Positions 11,177 to 21,480 of a stretch of DNA of 64,000 bases are shown here, piece after piece. The DNA lies in NCBI GenBank assembly GCA_019426215.1, contig CM033402.1, positions 19,659,104 through 19,723,103 on the forward strand, given 5' to 3'. The position numbers were made by a program, and so were the translations under genes. Numbering within the stretch: the stretch's first letter is position 1; each line of letters opens with the position of its first letter. The stretch comes from Buddleja alternifolia (taxonomy: Eukaryota; Streptophyta; Magnoliopsida; Lamiales; Scrophulariaceae). The notes beneath the pieces were generated by a model. That model saw only the letters and a list, made by a program, of their open reading frames with translations, was not told the DNA's origin and did not search any database.

Positions 11177-12624
11177 TGATAGGTGTGAGATTTACATGTT
11201 TAAGAGCCTCATATTTATGTTATTTACATTGTTTTATGCATGATTTATGCCACATATGCGTTTAATTTGTGTGCTTATTGAGTAAAGGTGGAAAATCATT
11301 GCAATTGAGGAAAACTAGACGAACATTCAGACTTTTAGATCATTTAGAGACGGAATTTGACAAATGTTTCTTCTACAAAGTTGTAGAGCTCTATCTTAGC
11401 ATCACGTGGAAACTTGAATCACCCAAATCGGAGGTCTGTAGAGAATGTTCTGAAGGAAACAAGATTGCTGCGCAGAAGGCAAAATGTTTCTGTTTCCAAC
11501 GTACGGAGGTTGGGTACTTCACGTTCAGACATTGGTTCTGACGGGAAAAATAGCAGATTTTTGGAAATTTCCAATTCTAATTCAAGTTGGAGTCTTCCCC
11601 TTCCACCCTTATATATATTAGATCAGTTCTCTAGGGTTAAGGGACGGAAATACACATAGAATAGAGCCCTAATGGGGTTTAGACATCGTTTTTACACATT
11701 CATGAAGATTTTCAAAAGCCCTTGAAGGTGAAGAAATCAAGAAGCATGGAAGAGATGAAGATCGAAGTTCAACCATCAAAAATACGAGGGTGTTTCTTAG
11801 ATTTAGATTTATTTTTGTCTATGAATACGAATCTTAATTTAAGTTTCTATCTTTTATCTTTTATGATGAATTAGATTCTTCGAACTAAGGCTATGTTGAG
11901 GCTAAATTATGATATTTGAGTTATAAATTGTGTTTTTCATATTAATTTTGTTGTTGCTTTGTGTATTGATTTTGTGCTGTAATTCCAATCGTATGCCTGA
12001 TCAACATATGCTTGCTAATTAGCCTAGTTTATGATTCGAGAGAATATAAATTAGGGTTCAAAGAAATCATCACATCATCCGAAAAACATGAGGAATTGCT
12101 CCTAGAGATAGGTATAGATTTCCGAGTGCAATTAGCCGGATTTATCCGGGGAAATTCTAAAACGTGAATGCATGACTAATGATTTGATTCTCGGATAGAC
12201 ATATTTAGAGAACCGTCACGTAGTCATAGGATTATTACAGTCGAGAGATCGGGTAGTAATTATTTAAGGTTATTTCCACCAAAGCAACATTAGTCAAATA
12301 ATATGAAAACATGATTTTAACCAAATTAATTAAATTATACCAACACATGTGTCTTAGTTGCTCTCTTCCATAGCTATCTTGATTTCAACATCTTGTTTCT
12401 TGTATCTTGCTTCCAAGTATTTTAGTTAATTATTGTTTTAGTTTATTTTATTGCTTTTAAAATCTTTAAATCTTTAGTTTTAGTTTAATTATTGCTTGCT
12501 TTAAATTCAAGAAGTCTAAAATACAAGTCTCTGTGGGATCGACAATTCGGACTTAAAAATCCACTTTATTACTACACACGACCAGTCCACTTGCTGTGCA
12601 AACACGTGAGGATTTCTCGTGTCA
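11177..12624 (+). repeat. 5' LTR of the non-autonomous Athila-like element
   Basis: Starts TGATAGGTGTGAG and ends TTTCTCGTGTCA (TG...CA), 1448 bp. Its middle (GGAATTGCTCCTAGAGATAG, ATTCTCGGATAGACATATTT) matches the corresponding part of the 13-kb Athila LTRs on the other strand, showing family relationship. Confidence 0.8.
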
Positions 12625-12630
12625 AGTTTT

Positions 12631-12648
12631 TAGCGCCGTTGCCGGGGA
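12631..12648 (+). promoter_or_regulatory. Primer binding site (tRNA-Asp type)
   Basis: TAGCGCCGTTGCCGGGGA lies six bases after the LTR. It differs by one base from TGGCGCCGTTGCCGGGGA, the complement of the 3' end of plant tRNA-Asp used by Athila-type elements. Confidence 0.8.
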
Positions 12649-12763
12649 CTTGTTTCTTTAGTTTTTGTTTTTATTGCAAGTATTTATTTTATTTTTATTT
12701 TTTTTCTTTCTTTCTTTGTTTTTGTTTTAATTTTTATTTTTTGTTTATTAATTTTAGGTACCA

Positions 12764-13270
12764 ATGGCAAGATATCGTCTGTCCCCAACTCTGGAAGAAC
12801 GAGAATGGGTTCGACAACTCATTCATGACTTACAACTCACATTAGATGATTTGGATCAGCCGGAAAATATGAAATTGGTACACAAAGCCATTGATGCTTT
12901 GTATGAAGGACCGATTAAGGAGGCTCTAATGATCGTTGAGGAAATAAAAAACGAGAGGATTTATGTTAAGGTGTCAACACCTCAGCGTCGCACACCTAAC
13001 GTTCAAGCATCCGAGACATTGGGAAATCTTCCGTTTTTGACCCCGGAGCAACAAGAATGGGTTCTAGGACTCATTCAGGATATGCAACTCACTCTCGAGG
13101 ATTTGAATTGTCCGAGAAATAGGCAATGGGTGTCCGATGTCGTTCAAGTATGTTATGCACAAGGGTTCTTTCCCCAACATTGCCAAGTGAGAATTCCTAC
13201 TGAGGAGGTACAACACGACATCACCTTTGAAGAGCTTCGCCTTATGCTAAAGACGTATGTCAAGGAATAA
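12764..13270 (+). CDS. Novel 168-aa protein with an internal ~45-residue duplication
   Basis: First ORF after the PBS. I do not recognise the family. The protein contains two similar blocks: LSPTLEEREWVRQLIHDLQL then TLDDLD-P-N (about residues 6-50), and LTPEQQEWVLGLIQDMQL then TLEDLN-P-N (about residues 92-135). Each resembles a helical P--EWV--LI-D-QLTL-DL unit. It takes the position where autonomous Athila elements have gag, but it lacks the gag features of the 1850-aa polyprotein. The preceding sequence (CAAGTTTTTAGCGCC) is the PBS leader. No stop or frameshift interrupts it. Function unknown; a structural protein acting for the element's particles is only a guess. Confidence 0.6.
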   Translation: MARYRLSPTLEEREWVRQLIHDLQLTLDDLDQPENMKLVHKAIDALYEGPIKEALMIVEEIKNERIYVKVSTPQRRTPNVQASETLGNLPFLTPEQQEWVLGLIQDMQLTLEDLNCPRNRQWVSDVVQVCYAQGFFPQHCQVRIPTEEVQHDITFEELRLMLKTYVKE

Positions 13271-13356
13271 AGGAGATCGATCATCAAATCGAGCAACAAT
13301 CGAGCATCATCTATCAGAGAGAACTTGAAACACTGCTGAGTGACACTGATGAGAAT

Positions 13357-13992
13357 TTGAAGGAGGAATACAACACCGTGACGTTGAATGAAGAAAAGTC
13401 CAAAATGTCAGAAATTTCGCCCCTGCACATCACGTTCAAATGTGCCGGTCAAGACGTTCCAACATCTGCGGCAGACTCCTCCATCAATGAGTATTCGACT
13501 CCTATACTTTCTGAACCGATTGAAGTTCCTTTACCATCTCCCATAGTCACAGGTAAAGCGGTATTTGATGCCGACGATGGTAAGTTGTCATTGAATGTAG
13601 GAGATGATATGGTTAATTTTGATAGCTATGAGGTTTTTGAGCATCCTCTTGATTTTGATTTGTCTTTACATATTGATGTTTTTTATCCTTTTAGTGTTGA
13701 GATTTCTCAGGTTAAAAGAACCAATAGTCTCCGCGAGTCCTACATCATGAACTCCAAGTTTTCCACTTCGATGGGTGAAGAAGAATGGTCATGTACTTAT
13801 AACTTGGAGAATAGTCCAAATCATCACTCGGCGCAATGGGAAGAAAAAGTGATGGAAGTGGTGATGGACTATGATAAAATATTTGAGTGGATGATTGCTT
13901 GGTCACTACTCATCATATTTTCTACTAACACCGGGCCAAATTTCATCGTTACTTGGAGAATGAACAAGGTATTTATTCGGAAACCTCCTTGA
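13357..13992 (+). CDS. Second ORF with an Athila protease-tail remnant
   Basis: 211 codons. Residues about 66-108 (VTGKAVFDADDGKLSLNVGD then YEVFEHPLDFD) align with the part of the 1850-aa Athila polyprotein just after its aspartic protease ([20 protein letters not shown] then [11 protein letters not shown]). The catalytic DSG box itself is absent. The N-terminal third is unrelated low-complexity sequence and the C-terminal third (WEEKVMEVVMDYDKIFEWM) is unrecognised. The ORF therefore looks like a deletion derivative of gag-pol in which protease-tail sequence was kept and RT onward was lost. It lies 86 bp after the first ORF. Its last third is repeated at 15752-16089. Confidence 0.6.
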   Translation: MKEEYNTVTLNEEKSKMSEISPLHITFKCAGQDVPTSAADSSINEYSTPILSEPIEVPLPSPIVTGKAVFDADDGKLSLNVGDDMVNFDSYEVFEHPLDFDLSLHIDVFYPFSVEISQVKRTNSLRESYIMNSKFSTSMGEEEWSCTYNLENSPNHHSAQWEEKVMEVVMDYDKIFEWMIAWSLLIIFSTNTGPNFIVTWRMNKVFIRKPP

Positions 13993-14007
13993 GCCAACTC
14001 TGTAAAG

Positions 14008-14056
14008 TCAAGCTAGTGACTTTAAAAGAGCGCTTCTTGGGAGGCAACCCAAGATT
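14008..14056 (+). promoter_or_regulatory. Conserved Athila-family motif (GCGCTTCTTGGGAGGCAACCC type)
   Basis: AAGCTAGTGACTTTAAAAGAG followed by CTTCTTGGGAGGCAACCC. Nearly the same block occurs on - at 31643-31690, 56279-56327 and 62652-62699, always just after the pol or ORF end. A copy at about 16112-16155 comes from the duplication. Role unknown. Confidence 0.7.
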
Positions 14057-14304
14057 TTTGTTTTCTTTTTGTTTTTGCATTCTAGTAGTTTAGTTGTTTT
14101 TGGTTTGTTTTCAAAAAAAGAAAAAAGAAAAAAGAAAAAAAATATGCTCTAGTTGTGATTTATTAAGTGCATGATTGATGATGACATACTATGGAGATTG
14201 GAGTGCCCATTTGGAGCCACACTTGGAATTATGCATGAGACTAGGTTCGGTTTTCACCGACCTATGAGGTTAAGTGTTTCTTTTCACTCTTTTTGTGCTT
14301 TATG

Positions 14305-14350
14305 AGAGACAACATTGAGGACAATGTTGAATTTAAGTTTGGGGGTGTGA
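14305..14350 (+). promoter_or_regulatory. Hairpin AACATTG-AGGA-CAATGTT followed by G-tract
   Basis: A short inverted repeat (ACAACATTGAGGACAATGTT) is followed about 10 bp later by GTTTGGGGGTGTG, a second polypurine-like tract well inside the element. Equivalent blocks stand in all Athila-like elements of the window. Confidence 0.6.
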
Positions 14351-15751
14351 GAAGCGCTTAATTGTTGAGTAGTTATTGAATATATTGGTGATATGCATGT
14401 TTCCAAGTTTGGAGGAATTTGTATGCTATCATGTTTAGATGCTTTTATGTTGAGAAAATCGAGCATGAAAAAAAAAATGTAGCCTACCAATTAATGCAAT
14501 GAAATGGATTAATTTGATTTGATGGCATAATTTCTTGACTTTATATTTGAATTTAATGGAAATACACATTCTTTACTTTGCTCGTGGGACCCCAGATTAG
14601 AGTAGATTTTTCTTAGATGAAGCACAATGCACGACAAGTCGAGGGTAGAGGAGTTAAGTGGATAATCATTCTGAACACTTAAGGAATTTCTCACGAAATA
14701 TTGACTTAGATTTTTCTTAGGGTCATGAGTTGAGTAGTTGCTTCATATGCCTAAGGATAATGAATAAGGTTGATGAAAATTGGTATGACTATAAAGTCAG
14801 GCTATAATGTATTGGAGGTGAAAAGCTACATGCCTATAAACGTACTATTAAGCTAATTTGAGCTTTTGTTCAAGCCAATTAGAGTTAAAGTGAATGAAAG
14901 GTCTAGTTTTATTTCGGGCCTTTGACACTCGAGTGATTAAATCCGTAAGGAGTGTCCTGACACTTAATGCCCTAAAACTATCTAGTTTGGGGTCATTGAT
15001 CCAAAGCTCGATACATGGGTGTCATGGAAAGCCTAAGGGAATAGAACATTGCACATGACCTAGCCTTAATGAATTTAAATGGAAGTTTCATGTGAAGTTA
15101 AAGGTTAAATGTTTAAGTAATGAAAGTAAGTGGCTATGGAGTTTTCTATGAGGCTTTGTACTTTAGGATTGATCGAGGTTATAGATATGGAGAAAATCTG
15201 AAATTTGGTAAGGGTGCCACTTTACTATAATGCCGTAACTTACAATCACTACACCCTTTGGATGGTTTATTCGAGTCAAGGTGTAACATGAGCAGTCATG
15301 ATATGTGTATACAACTTTTGAGCTTTAAAGTCGATTTTATTGTCTTGTTTCTGTTGATTAAGTTGAGTTGGTTTGTTGGTGGGACTAAAATTTTGTTGGA
15401 TTTTGTGGGTATATCTTCTGCAAACCCTCACAAGACGAAACTCGTCCTCTTTTGGAAAAATTGAGGTTTAACGGCTTGTTGCACATGCTAAGTGCAATCG
15501 TTCACTCCACGAAAGTGAGTTTATCCTTTTGTTTTTGTTTTTGTTGTTGTGTTTATCTCTTTGGTTGTTGCTTCTTGATCTTATATCTAAGTCTTTTTGT
15601 TGCCACACATGCATATTTTGAGATGCGTCTTGTCTTTTAATTAAAGGGTAAATAAAAGTCAACAATATCAGGTTTCCCACAAAACCCACACGCAATGTCA
15701 CGTTTCCCAGTATATTAGTGTCCTGCATCCAGTATCCAGTATTTGTAATCG

Positions 15752-16089
15752 GGTTTGATTTTCTTTACATATTGATGTTTTTTATCTTTAGTGTTGAGAT
15801 TTCTCAGGTTAAAAGAACCAATAGTCTCCGCGAGTCCTCATCATTGAACTCCAAGTTTTCCACTTCGATGGGTGAAGAAGAATGGTCATGTACTTATAAC
15901 TTGGAGAATAGTCCAAATCATCACTCGGCGCAATGGGAAGAAAAAGTGATGGAAGTGGTGATGGACTATGATAAAATATTTGAGTGGATGATTGCTTGGT
16001 CACTACTCATCATATTTTCTACTAACACCGGGCCAAATTTCATCGTTACTTGGAGAATGAACAAGGTATTTATTCGGAAACCTCCTTGA
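15752..16089 (+). pseudogene. Duplicated 3' end of the Athila-remnant ORF
   Basis: Repeats the last ~105 codons of 13357-13992 (SVEISQVKRTNSLRESS onward, same stop). It lacks the first part of the ORF and has a small indel near 15838, so it has no start of its own. Confidence 0.75.
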
Positions 16090-17714
16090 GCCAACTCTGT
16101 AAAGTCAAGCTAGTGACTTTAAAAGAGCGCTTCTTGGGAGGCAACCCAAGATTTTTGTTTTCTTTTTGTTTTTGCATTCTAGTAGTTTAGTTGTTTTTGG
16201 TTTGTTTTCAAAAAAAGAAAAAAGAAAAAAGAAAAAAAAAATTATGCTCGATAGTTGTGATTTATTAAGTGCATGATTGATGATGACATACTATGGAGAT
16301 TGGAGTGCACCATTTGGAGCCACACTTGGAATTTATGCATGAGACTAGGTTCGGTTTTCACCGACCTATGAGGTTAAGTGTTTCTTTTCACTCTTTTTGT
16401 GCTTTATGAGAGACAACATTGAGGACAATGTTGAATTTAAGTTTGGGGGTGTGAGAAGCGCTTAATTGTTGAGTAGTTATTGAATATATTGGTGATATGC
16501 ATGTTTCCAAGTTTGGAGGAATTTGTATGCTATCATGTTTAGATGCTTTTATGTTGAGAAAATCGAGCATGAAAAAAAAAATGTAGCCTACCAATTAATG
16601 CAATGAAATGGATTAATTTGATTTGATGGCATAATTTCTTGACTTATATTTGAATTTAATGGAAAATACACATATCTTTACTTTGCTCGTGGGACCCCAG
16701 ATTAGAGTAGATTTTTCTTAGATGAAGCACAAATGCACGACAAGTCGAGGGTAGAGGAGTTAAGTGGATAATCATTCTGAAACACTTAAGGAATTTCTCA
16801 CGAAAATATTGACTTAGATTTTTCTTAGGGTCATGAGTTGAGTAGTTGCTTCATATGCCTAAGGAATAATGAATAAGGTTGATGAAAATTGGTATGACTA
16901 TAAAGTCAGGCTGATATGTATTGGAGGTGAAAAGCTACATGCCTATAAACTGTACTATTAAGCTAATTTGAGCTTTGTTCAAGCCAATTAGAGTTAAAAG
17001 TGAATGAAAGGTCTAGTTTTATTTCGTGGCCTTTGACACTCGAGTGATTAAATCCGTAAGGAGTGTCTGGACACTTAATGCCCTAAAACTATCTAGTTTG
17101 GGAGTCATTGATCCAAAGCTCGATACATGGGTGTCATGGAAAGCCTAAGGGAATAGAACATTGCACATGACCTAGCCTTAATGAATTTAAATGGAAGTTT
17201 CATGTGAAGTTAAAGGTTAAATGTTTAAGTAATGAAATGTAAGTGGCTATGGAGTTTTCTATGAGGCTTGTACTTTAGGATTGATCGAAGGTTAGTAGAT
17301 ATGGGAGAAAATCTGAAATTTGGTAAGGGTGCCACTTGACTATAATGCCGTAGACTTACAATCACTACACCCTTTGGATGGTTTATTCGAGTCAAGGTGT
17401 AACATGAGCAAGTCATTGATATGTGTATACAACTTTTGAGCTTTAAAGGTCGATTTTATGTCATTGTTTTCTTGTTGATTAAGTTGATTTGTGTTGGTTG
17501 GGTGGGACTAAAATTTTGTTGGATTTTGTGGGTATATCTTCTGCAAACCCTCACAAGACGAAACTCGTCCTCTTTTGGAAAAATTGAGGTTTAACGGCTT
17601 GTTGCACATGCTAAGTGCAATCGTTCACTCCACGAAAGTGAGTTTATCCTTTTGTTTTTGTTGTTGTTGTTGTGTTTATCTCTTTGGTTGTTGCTTCTTG
17701 ATCTTATATCTAAG
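16090..17714. other. Non-coding 3' part of the duplicated element
   Basis: Holds second copies of the conserved motif and of the hairpin/G-tract (about 16405-16455). No gene is seen. Confidence 0.6.
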
Positions 17715-17965
17715 TCTTTTTGTTGCCACACATGCATATTTTGATGATGCGTCTTGTCTTTTAATTAAAGGGTAAATTAAAAGTCAACAATATCAGGTTT
17801 CCCACAACACACACGCAATGTCACATTTCCCAGTATATTAGTGTACTTGCATCCAGTATCCAGTTATTTGTACTCGTGTTTTGTGCCAACTTATGCGTCA
17901 TCAAGGCTATTAACTAAAGGCTAAATTAAAAGTCACCACAATATTACATTTCCCATATACTGGAA

Positions 17966-18196
17966 ATGCAAAGAAACAAGCGGATTGATAAATTGATCCG
18001 AAGGCGTTAGAAGATTTCATTAGAAATCCAGAGAGAATTCGCTAGAAGTAAACAACTTATAGTGGATCATCAAGCAGAGCTGAGATACTACTATGCAAGG
18101 CAATTAGCTCTGAATGATAAATTTCAAGGCAACGTAGTGAGCGATTTACAACTCGCTGAGATCCAAGGCAAATGGCCTGGCAAATCAATCAACTGA
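17966..18196 (+). pseudogene. Unrecognised short coding-like frame of the MULE, one stop
   Basis: From ATG 17966 the frame reads 77 codons with a single TAG at codon 15 and ends at TGA. The peptide after the stop (EFARSKQLIVDHQAELRYYY, then DLQLAEIQGKWPG) is charged, helical-looking and not low-complexity, unlike the flanks. I do not recognise it. It may be an exon of a longer decayed gene. It follows the 160-bp repeat that resumes after the LTR element. Confidence 0.35.
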
Positions 18197-18627
18197 ACAT
18201 AATGTTTTCGTTTCTTGTTTTTAAATAATGTCGTGTCTATTAATTAATTTCCAACCATCGAACTGTAGTGTTACTATTGCAAAATAATAATATAATTTTA
18301 ATACTTAGGTTTGAGCATATCAATGCTTGCGTCGTGTCTATTAATTACATTTCCAACGCATGCGCAACGTTAGATTTCCCAGTATATCAGTATCTCTGCA
18401 TCAGTATCCAGTTATTAATACCCGATTTTCTTTGTGCCTACTAATGCCTAATGCGTCTTTTCATTATGCGTCGTGTCAACTACAGTGTTCATGAACCAAC
18501 TACACTATTCATTCATGAACACACTATCTATTTAATTAATTCCAACTCTCCATATTCATTCCAACTCTATTTCTCTTCGTATTCATTCATGAAAAACTGC
18601 ACTATAAATAAATTTCCCCATATTCAT
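18197..18627. other. AT-rich non-coding stretch with AGTATCC-type motifs
   Basis: Contains CCCAGTATATCAGTATCTC and GCATCAGTATCCAGTTATT near 18378-18415. No gene is seen. Confidence 0.5.
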
Positions 18628-19015
18628 TTATAAACTATGCCCGTCATTCTTATTACTTTGCTTGTAGTTTCTGATATGTTTCTCATCATGTAAACACAGT
18701 TCAAAATCATCGGACAGAAGCTCATCGTCGCTGACATCCAAGCCATCTGACTCTTCGTCAACATCATCATCAACCTTAAAAGGGTCAACTGTTAGGGCAT
18801 TTTCCTTAAAGCCCAGACTATCTTCCGAGGATTGAGTTGAAGCGGTTCTGGTGGACCATCCATCCCCATCCATTCCATGACGTCGCATTACTTGGTCTCA
18901 ATTCTGCATAGTACGGGCCATTGGCCGGCCTGTGTGGCATCAGTTCTTCCCCCTCCGGTACTAGATTCTTCATAATCTGGGGAATCGGAAACTTGGACTT
19001 CTTAGTCAATATCAC
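18628..19015 (-). pseudogene. Unrecognised acidic-tailed protein fragment, frame shift inside
   Basis: Two overlapping minus-strand frames make one plausible decayed protein. The upstream part is IPQIMKNLVPEGEELMPHRP and continues to PYYAELRP. The downstream part is GWSTRTASTQSSEDSLGFKE and then the strongly acidic DDDVDEESDGLDVSDDELLS, ending SNKNDGHSL. The frame changes around 18870-18895. Acidic tails are common in nuclear proteins, but no domain is recognised. It lies on the same strand as mudrA inside the MULE. Confidence is limited because both frames are short. Confidence 0.35.
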
Positions 19016-19076
19016 AAGCTGTTAAATCAAGCAAAAGACGGTCTTTCTTATGGAGGGGAAGTTATAGAATAACAGA

Positions 19077-19354
19077 GTCACTAATGACTTTATTTAGTCA
19101 CAATTCTGCATTCTTTGGGCCAATAATTCCTCGAAAGTTTCTAGCAAACCTTTCTTCCTTGTGAGTGCACCCAGTCTCCTTCAATTTGTTCTTTGTCTCA
19201 AGTAAGTAATTTTCAAAATTTACTTGGTTGAGACAAAGAATAAATTGAAGGAGACTTAGTGCACTCAAAAGGAGGAAGGTTTGCTAAGAAATTTTCTAGG
19301 AATTATTGGCCAACGAATGCAGAATTCTGAATAAATGAATTCCAAATTAGTGAC
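19077..19354. mobile_element. Fold-back MITE, near-perfect hairpin
   Basis: Two arms of about 135 bp are inverted copies around a centre at about 19213 (GTCTCAAGTAAGTAATTTT against AAAATTTACTTGGTTGAGAC). The outer ends are GTCACTAAT and ATTAGTGAC. The arms share words such as TTCTGCATTC/GAATGCAGAA and CAAACCTTTC/GGAAGGTTTG. No clear target duplication; superfamily unknown. Confidence 0.8.
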
Positions 19355-19380
19355 ACATTTTTGTTTTTGTTTTCTTCCAG

Positions 19381-19488
19381 TATCCTGGGTTTCCATGGAC
19401 GGTGTTTGTTTTTGGCTTTGGTTTAGCAGTATGCTGGGATCATGTTGTTTTGTCGTCTCAGAAGTCCCAAGTTAATGCTTATGGTTGA
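19381..19488 (+). pseudogene. Captured last exon of a host gene
   Basis: A strong splice acceptor (TTTTGTTTTCTTCCAG) is followed by 35 codons and a TGA: YPGFPWTVFVFGFGLAVCWD, then HVVLSSQKSQVNAYG. The composition (aromatic, Gly-rich, hydrophobic centre) and the following T-rich 3'-UTR-like sequence to about 19700 look like the last exon of an expressed plant gene, perhaps of a membrane protein, but I cannot name it. The MITE directly upstream cuts off any earlier exons. Capture of gene pieces is known for MULEs (Pack-MULE behaviour). Confidence 0.5.
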
Positions 19489-20335
19489 ATTTTTGACAGA
19501 AGCGAATGGAGGTTGTATTGTTGCGTAGTATATTTAAATATGTTGCTGTGTGTACATGTCACATGATGTGGTGATTTTTTGTTGATGTAATTCAGGTGAT
19601 GTAATATAAACTCGGGTGCAAGTAGAGGTTCTGTTGTTTAATAGTCTAAGTTGGGAATTTGGTTCAAATTCACTTGTAAGAACAAATTAGCAAAATATTT
19701 TATACATGTAATGTATTTCCAATTGACATTTAGTTTATGTTTTGTTGTTTATCAGTTTAATCTTAGTAGTTTACGTTCTGTTATATCCTATACACAAAAC
19801 TCAGGCTAAATGCACCTATAATCACAACTGCAACAAAGAGATCATTGAATACAAGATAAATCACAAAACACATAAACTTCATTCAAATACCACAAAATGC
19901 CATTCATGTTCCAAACATGCATCCAAAAAAAAAAAAGAAACTGCAGTACAAGTCATGAAATACAGATGATGCACATTTCCACATTTCCTAGTAAAAATCT
20001 CTTGCACCCATTAAATTGAAATATACTTCTAACAACATTAGAGGTATTTTGCACATTAGACTTGCACCAATTTTAATTGCACATGTAAAAATCAAAAATT
20101 TAGAGACACAACAACATAGATATATACCTCCCCCTCTAAGGCTCTAACAACACATGATCCATAAATTGAAATACAAAAACAAAACAGTAATTCGTGTTTA
20201 TCTACTCGCAATAGTTTAATCCACAACAACCCAAACAAACAAAATACATAGATGATACACACATTCTCTAAAGAATCATTACACAAATTACAATAACACT
20301 CTTCGTGGACATTGTACAAACTCGGTCATAGACAC
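19489..20335. other. 3'-UTR-like and AT-rich sequence, no gene seen
   Basis: The first 200 bp probably continue the 3' UTR of the captured exon. The rest shows no supported coding sequence on either strand and precedes the stop of the minus-strand gene at 20336. Confidence 0.45.
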
Positions 20336-21043
20336 TTAAATTCGTCCACACTCCACACCAAATGCCTCATCATCGCTTGCAGAATCACTGGATTGAGCCC
20401 AATCCTCCAAATTGTCACAATCATGTGACAATACTTCATTATCATTATCTATTTCCTTTACGATAATATTCAACAGGTGAATATTATTATCCTTTTCCTC
20501 AATTACCTTTCTAGTAGAGTTTGAGAGATAATGATCAACCATCATCGATATTAACTATTTTACCTTCGTTTTGAAGGTAATGTACAAGCAGGAATCATTG
20601 GCTGCATCAAGTTTCTCCTTATATGGATCGGAATTTTTTGGTGGCTTGTGGTGTGTTTGCACATAAAGACCTCTCATCAGAAGACCAGGAGGAATCAAGC
20701 TGCACATTACACTCAAATTAGTTACATAAAGGTTGGAAAAAGAATCATTCATATATTATTATACAACACATACCTTTGACGCGGATGCACACGGTTCTTT
20801 TGTTGTTGGTCATATTCCGCAACAACACAGAATGCACTATCATATTGTTTAAAAATACAATAATTTTGTTTGTCATAGATGGACGCTCTAGAAGACTCCA
20901 TCCCCGTTATTGAGAAGACCACAACAGCCAATAACTTAATTATCTCAGATTTTAGTTTAAACCTATAGGCACATGATTCACACCCCCCCGCCCTTTGACA
21001 AGTACTGAGAGCACAGCAGCCAAGTACTCCACATTGATTCATC
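20336..21043 (-). pseudogene. Unrecognised spliced gene of the MULE, one in-frame stop
   Basis: Two coding exons: 21043-20774 (ATG at 21042, donor CAAAG/GTATGTG) and 20699-20336 (acceptor GTGCAG/CTTG), joined in frame, about 210 codons. An untranslated exon ending at about 21371 (AAG/GTAAATT) and an acceptor ATATTAG right before the ATG suggest a 5'-UTR intron. The protein starts with a Cys-rich segment (GVLGCCALSTCQRAGGCESC), then MESSRASIYDKQNYC, IPPGLLMRGLYVQTHHKPP and an acidic tail SSDSASDDEAFGVECGRI. A TAG interrupts the frame after FKTKVK. No known domain is recognised. It has the same orientation as mudrA, and its UTR has a CTCTCT-rich leader. It may be a third protein of this MULE type. 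Confidence 0.5.
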
Positions 21044-21480
21044 CTAATATTAGAAAAAGGGTCAGCTATAAATAAATATGATATTATATTTCAGCCAAAT
21101 TAACTACATATTATTAGAAATATGATTGTAACAAAACAAAACAAAACTTCCGACCGAACCAACCCCTTCTTCAGACAAACATTGTTCAAAATAAACATAA
21201 TGAACTAATTCAACTCAGATTGCAAAAGCCCTTAAAAAAACAAATGAGACCCATAAACTAAACTAAATTAGGGTTTCACAAAAAAAAAAAAAAAGGATAC
21301 AAATACGAATTTAATTTTCTTAAAACAATGGAAAATGAAAACTAAGAACAAATTCAGTAAGTATCAATTTACCTTAAATTCTATGAAAAAACCTGTTCCC
21401 CTTCTTCGAACCCTATGGATGGACTTGGGACTCCTTTCTCTCACTTCGATTGTTGCAGATGCCCGCCAAAAAATGTGTTA
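21044..21480 (-). promoter_or_regulatory. 5'-UTR exon and intron of the unrecognised minus-strand gene
   Basis: The minus strand shows a leader at about 21480-21372 (AGTGAGAGAAAGGAGTCC) ending at a GTAAATT donor, then an AT-rich intron ending TTCTAATATTAG before the start codon. The leader is inferred only from splice signals. Confidence 0.4.

Larger units (their letters stand above)
13649..15751. repeat. 2.1-kb tandem duplication, first copy
   Basis: Nearly identical to 15752-17872 and containing the ORF tail, the conserved motif, the hairpin/G-tract and, at its end, a piece of the MULE 160-bp repeat. Many differences between the copies are single-base insertions or deletions. Confidence 0.9.
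11177..17714 (+). mobile_element. Non-autonomous Athila-like LTR element, 3' LTR lost
   Basis: A 5' LTR is followed by a PBS, short ORFs, the CTTCTTGGGAGGCAACCC motif, a hairpin plus G-tract and a stretch TTCACTCCACGAAAGTGAG that the 13-kb Athila copies also carry just before their 3' LTR. No RT, RNase H or integrase is present. The 3' LTR is missing: the internal region joins the MULE repeat directly at about 15600 and again at 17714, suggesting a deletion. Its 3' two kilobases are tandemly duplicated. Confidence 0.75.
15752..17872. repeat. 2.1-kb tandem duplication, second copy
   Basis: Second copy of 13649-15751. It begins inside the codons LSLHIDVF of the ORF and ends in the MULE repeat. 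Examples of one-base indels are near 15835, 16250 and 16310. Confidence 0.9.

Noticed and set aside
11177..17714. Taking the two halves as two independent retroelements
   Set aside because: The second half starts within an ORF and lacks an LTR and PBS; it is a tandem duplicate of the first element's 3' part.
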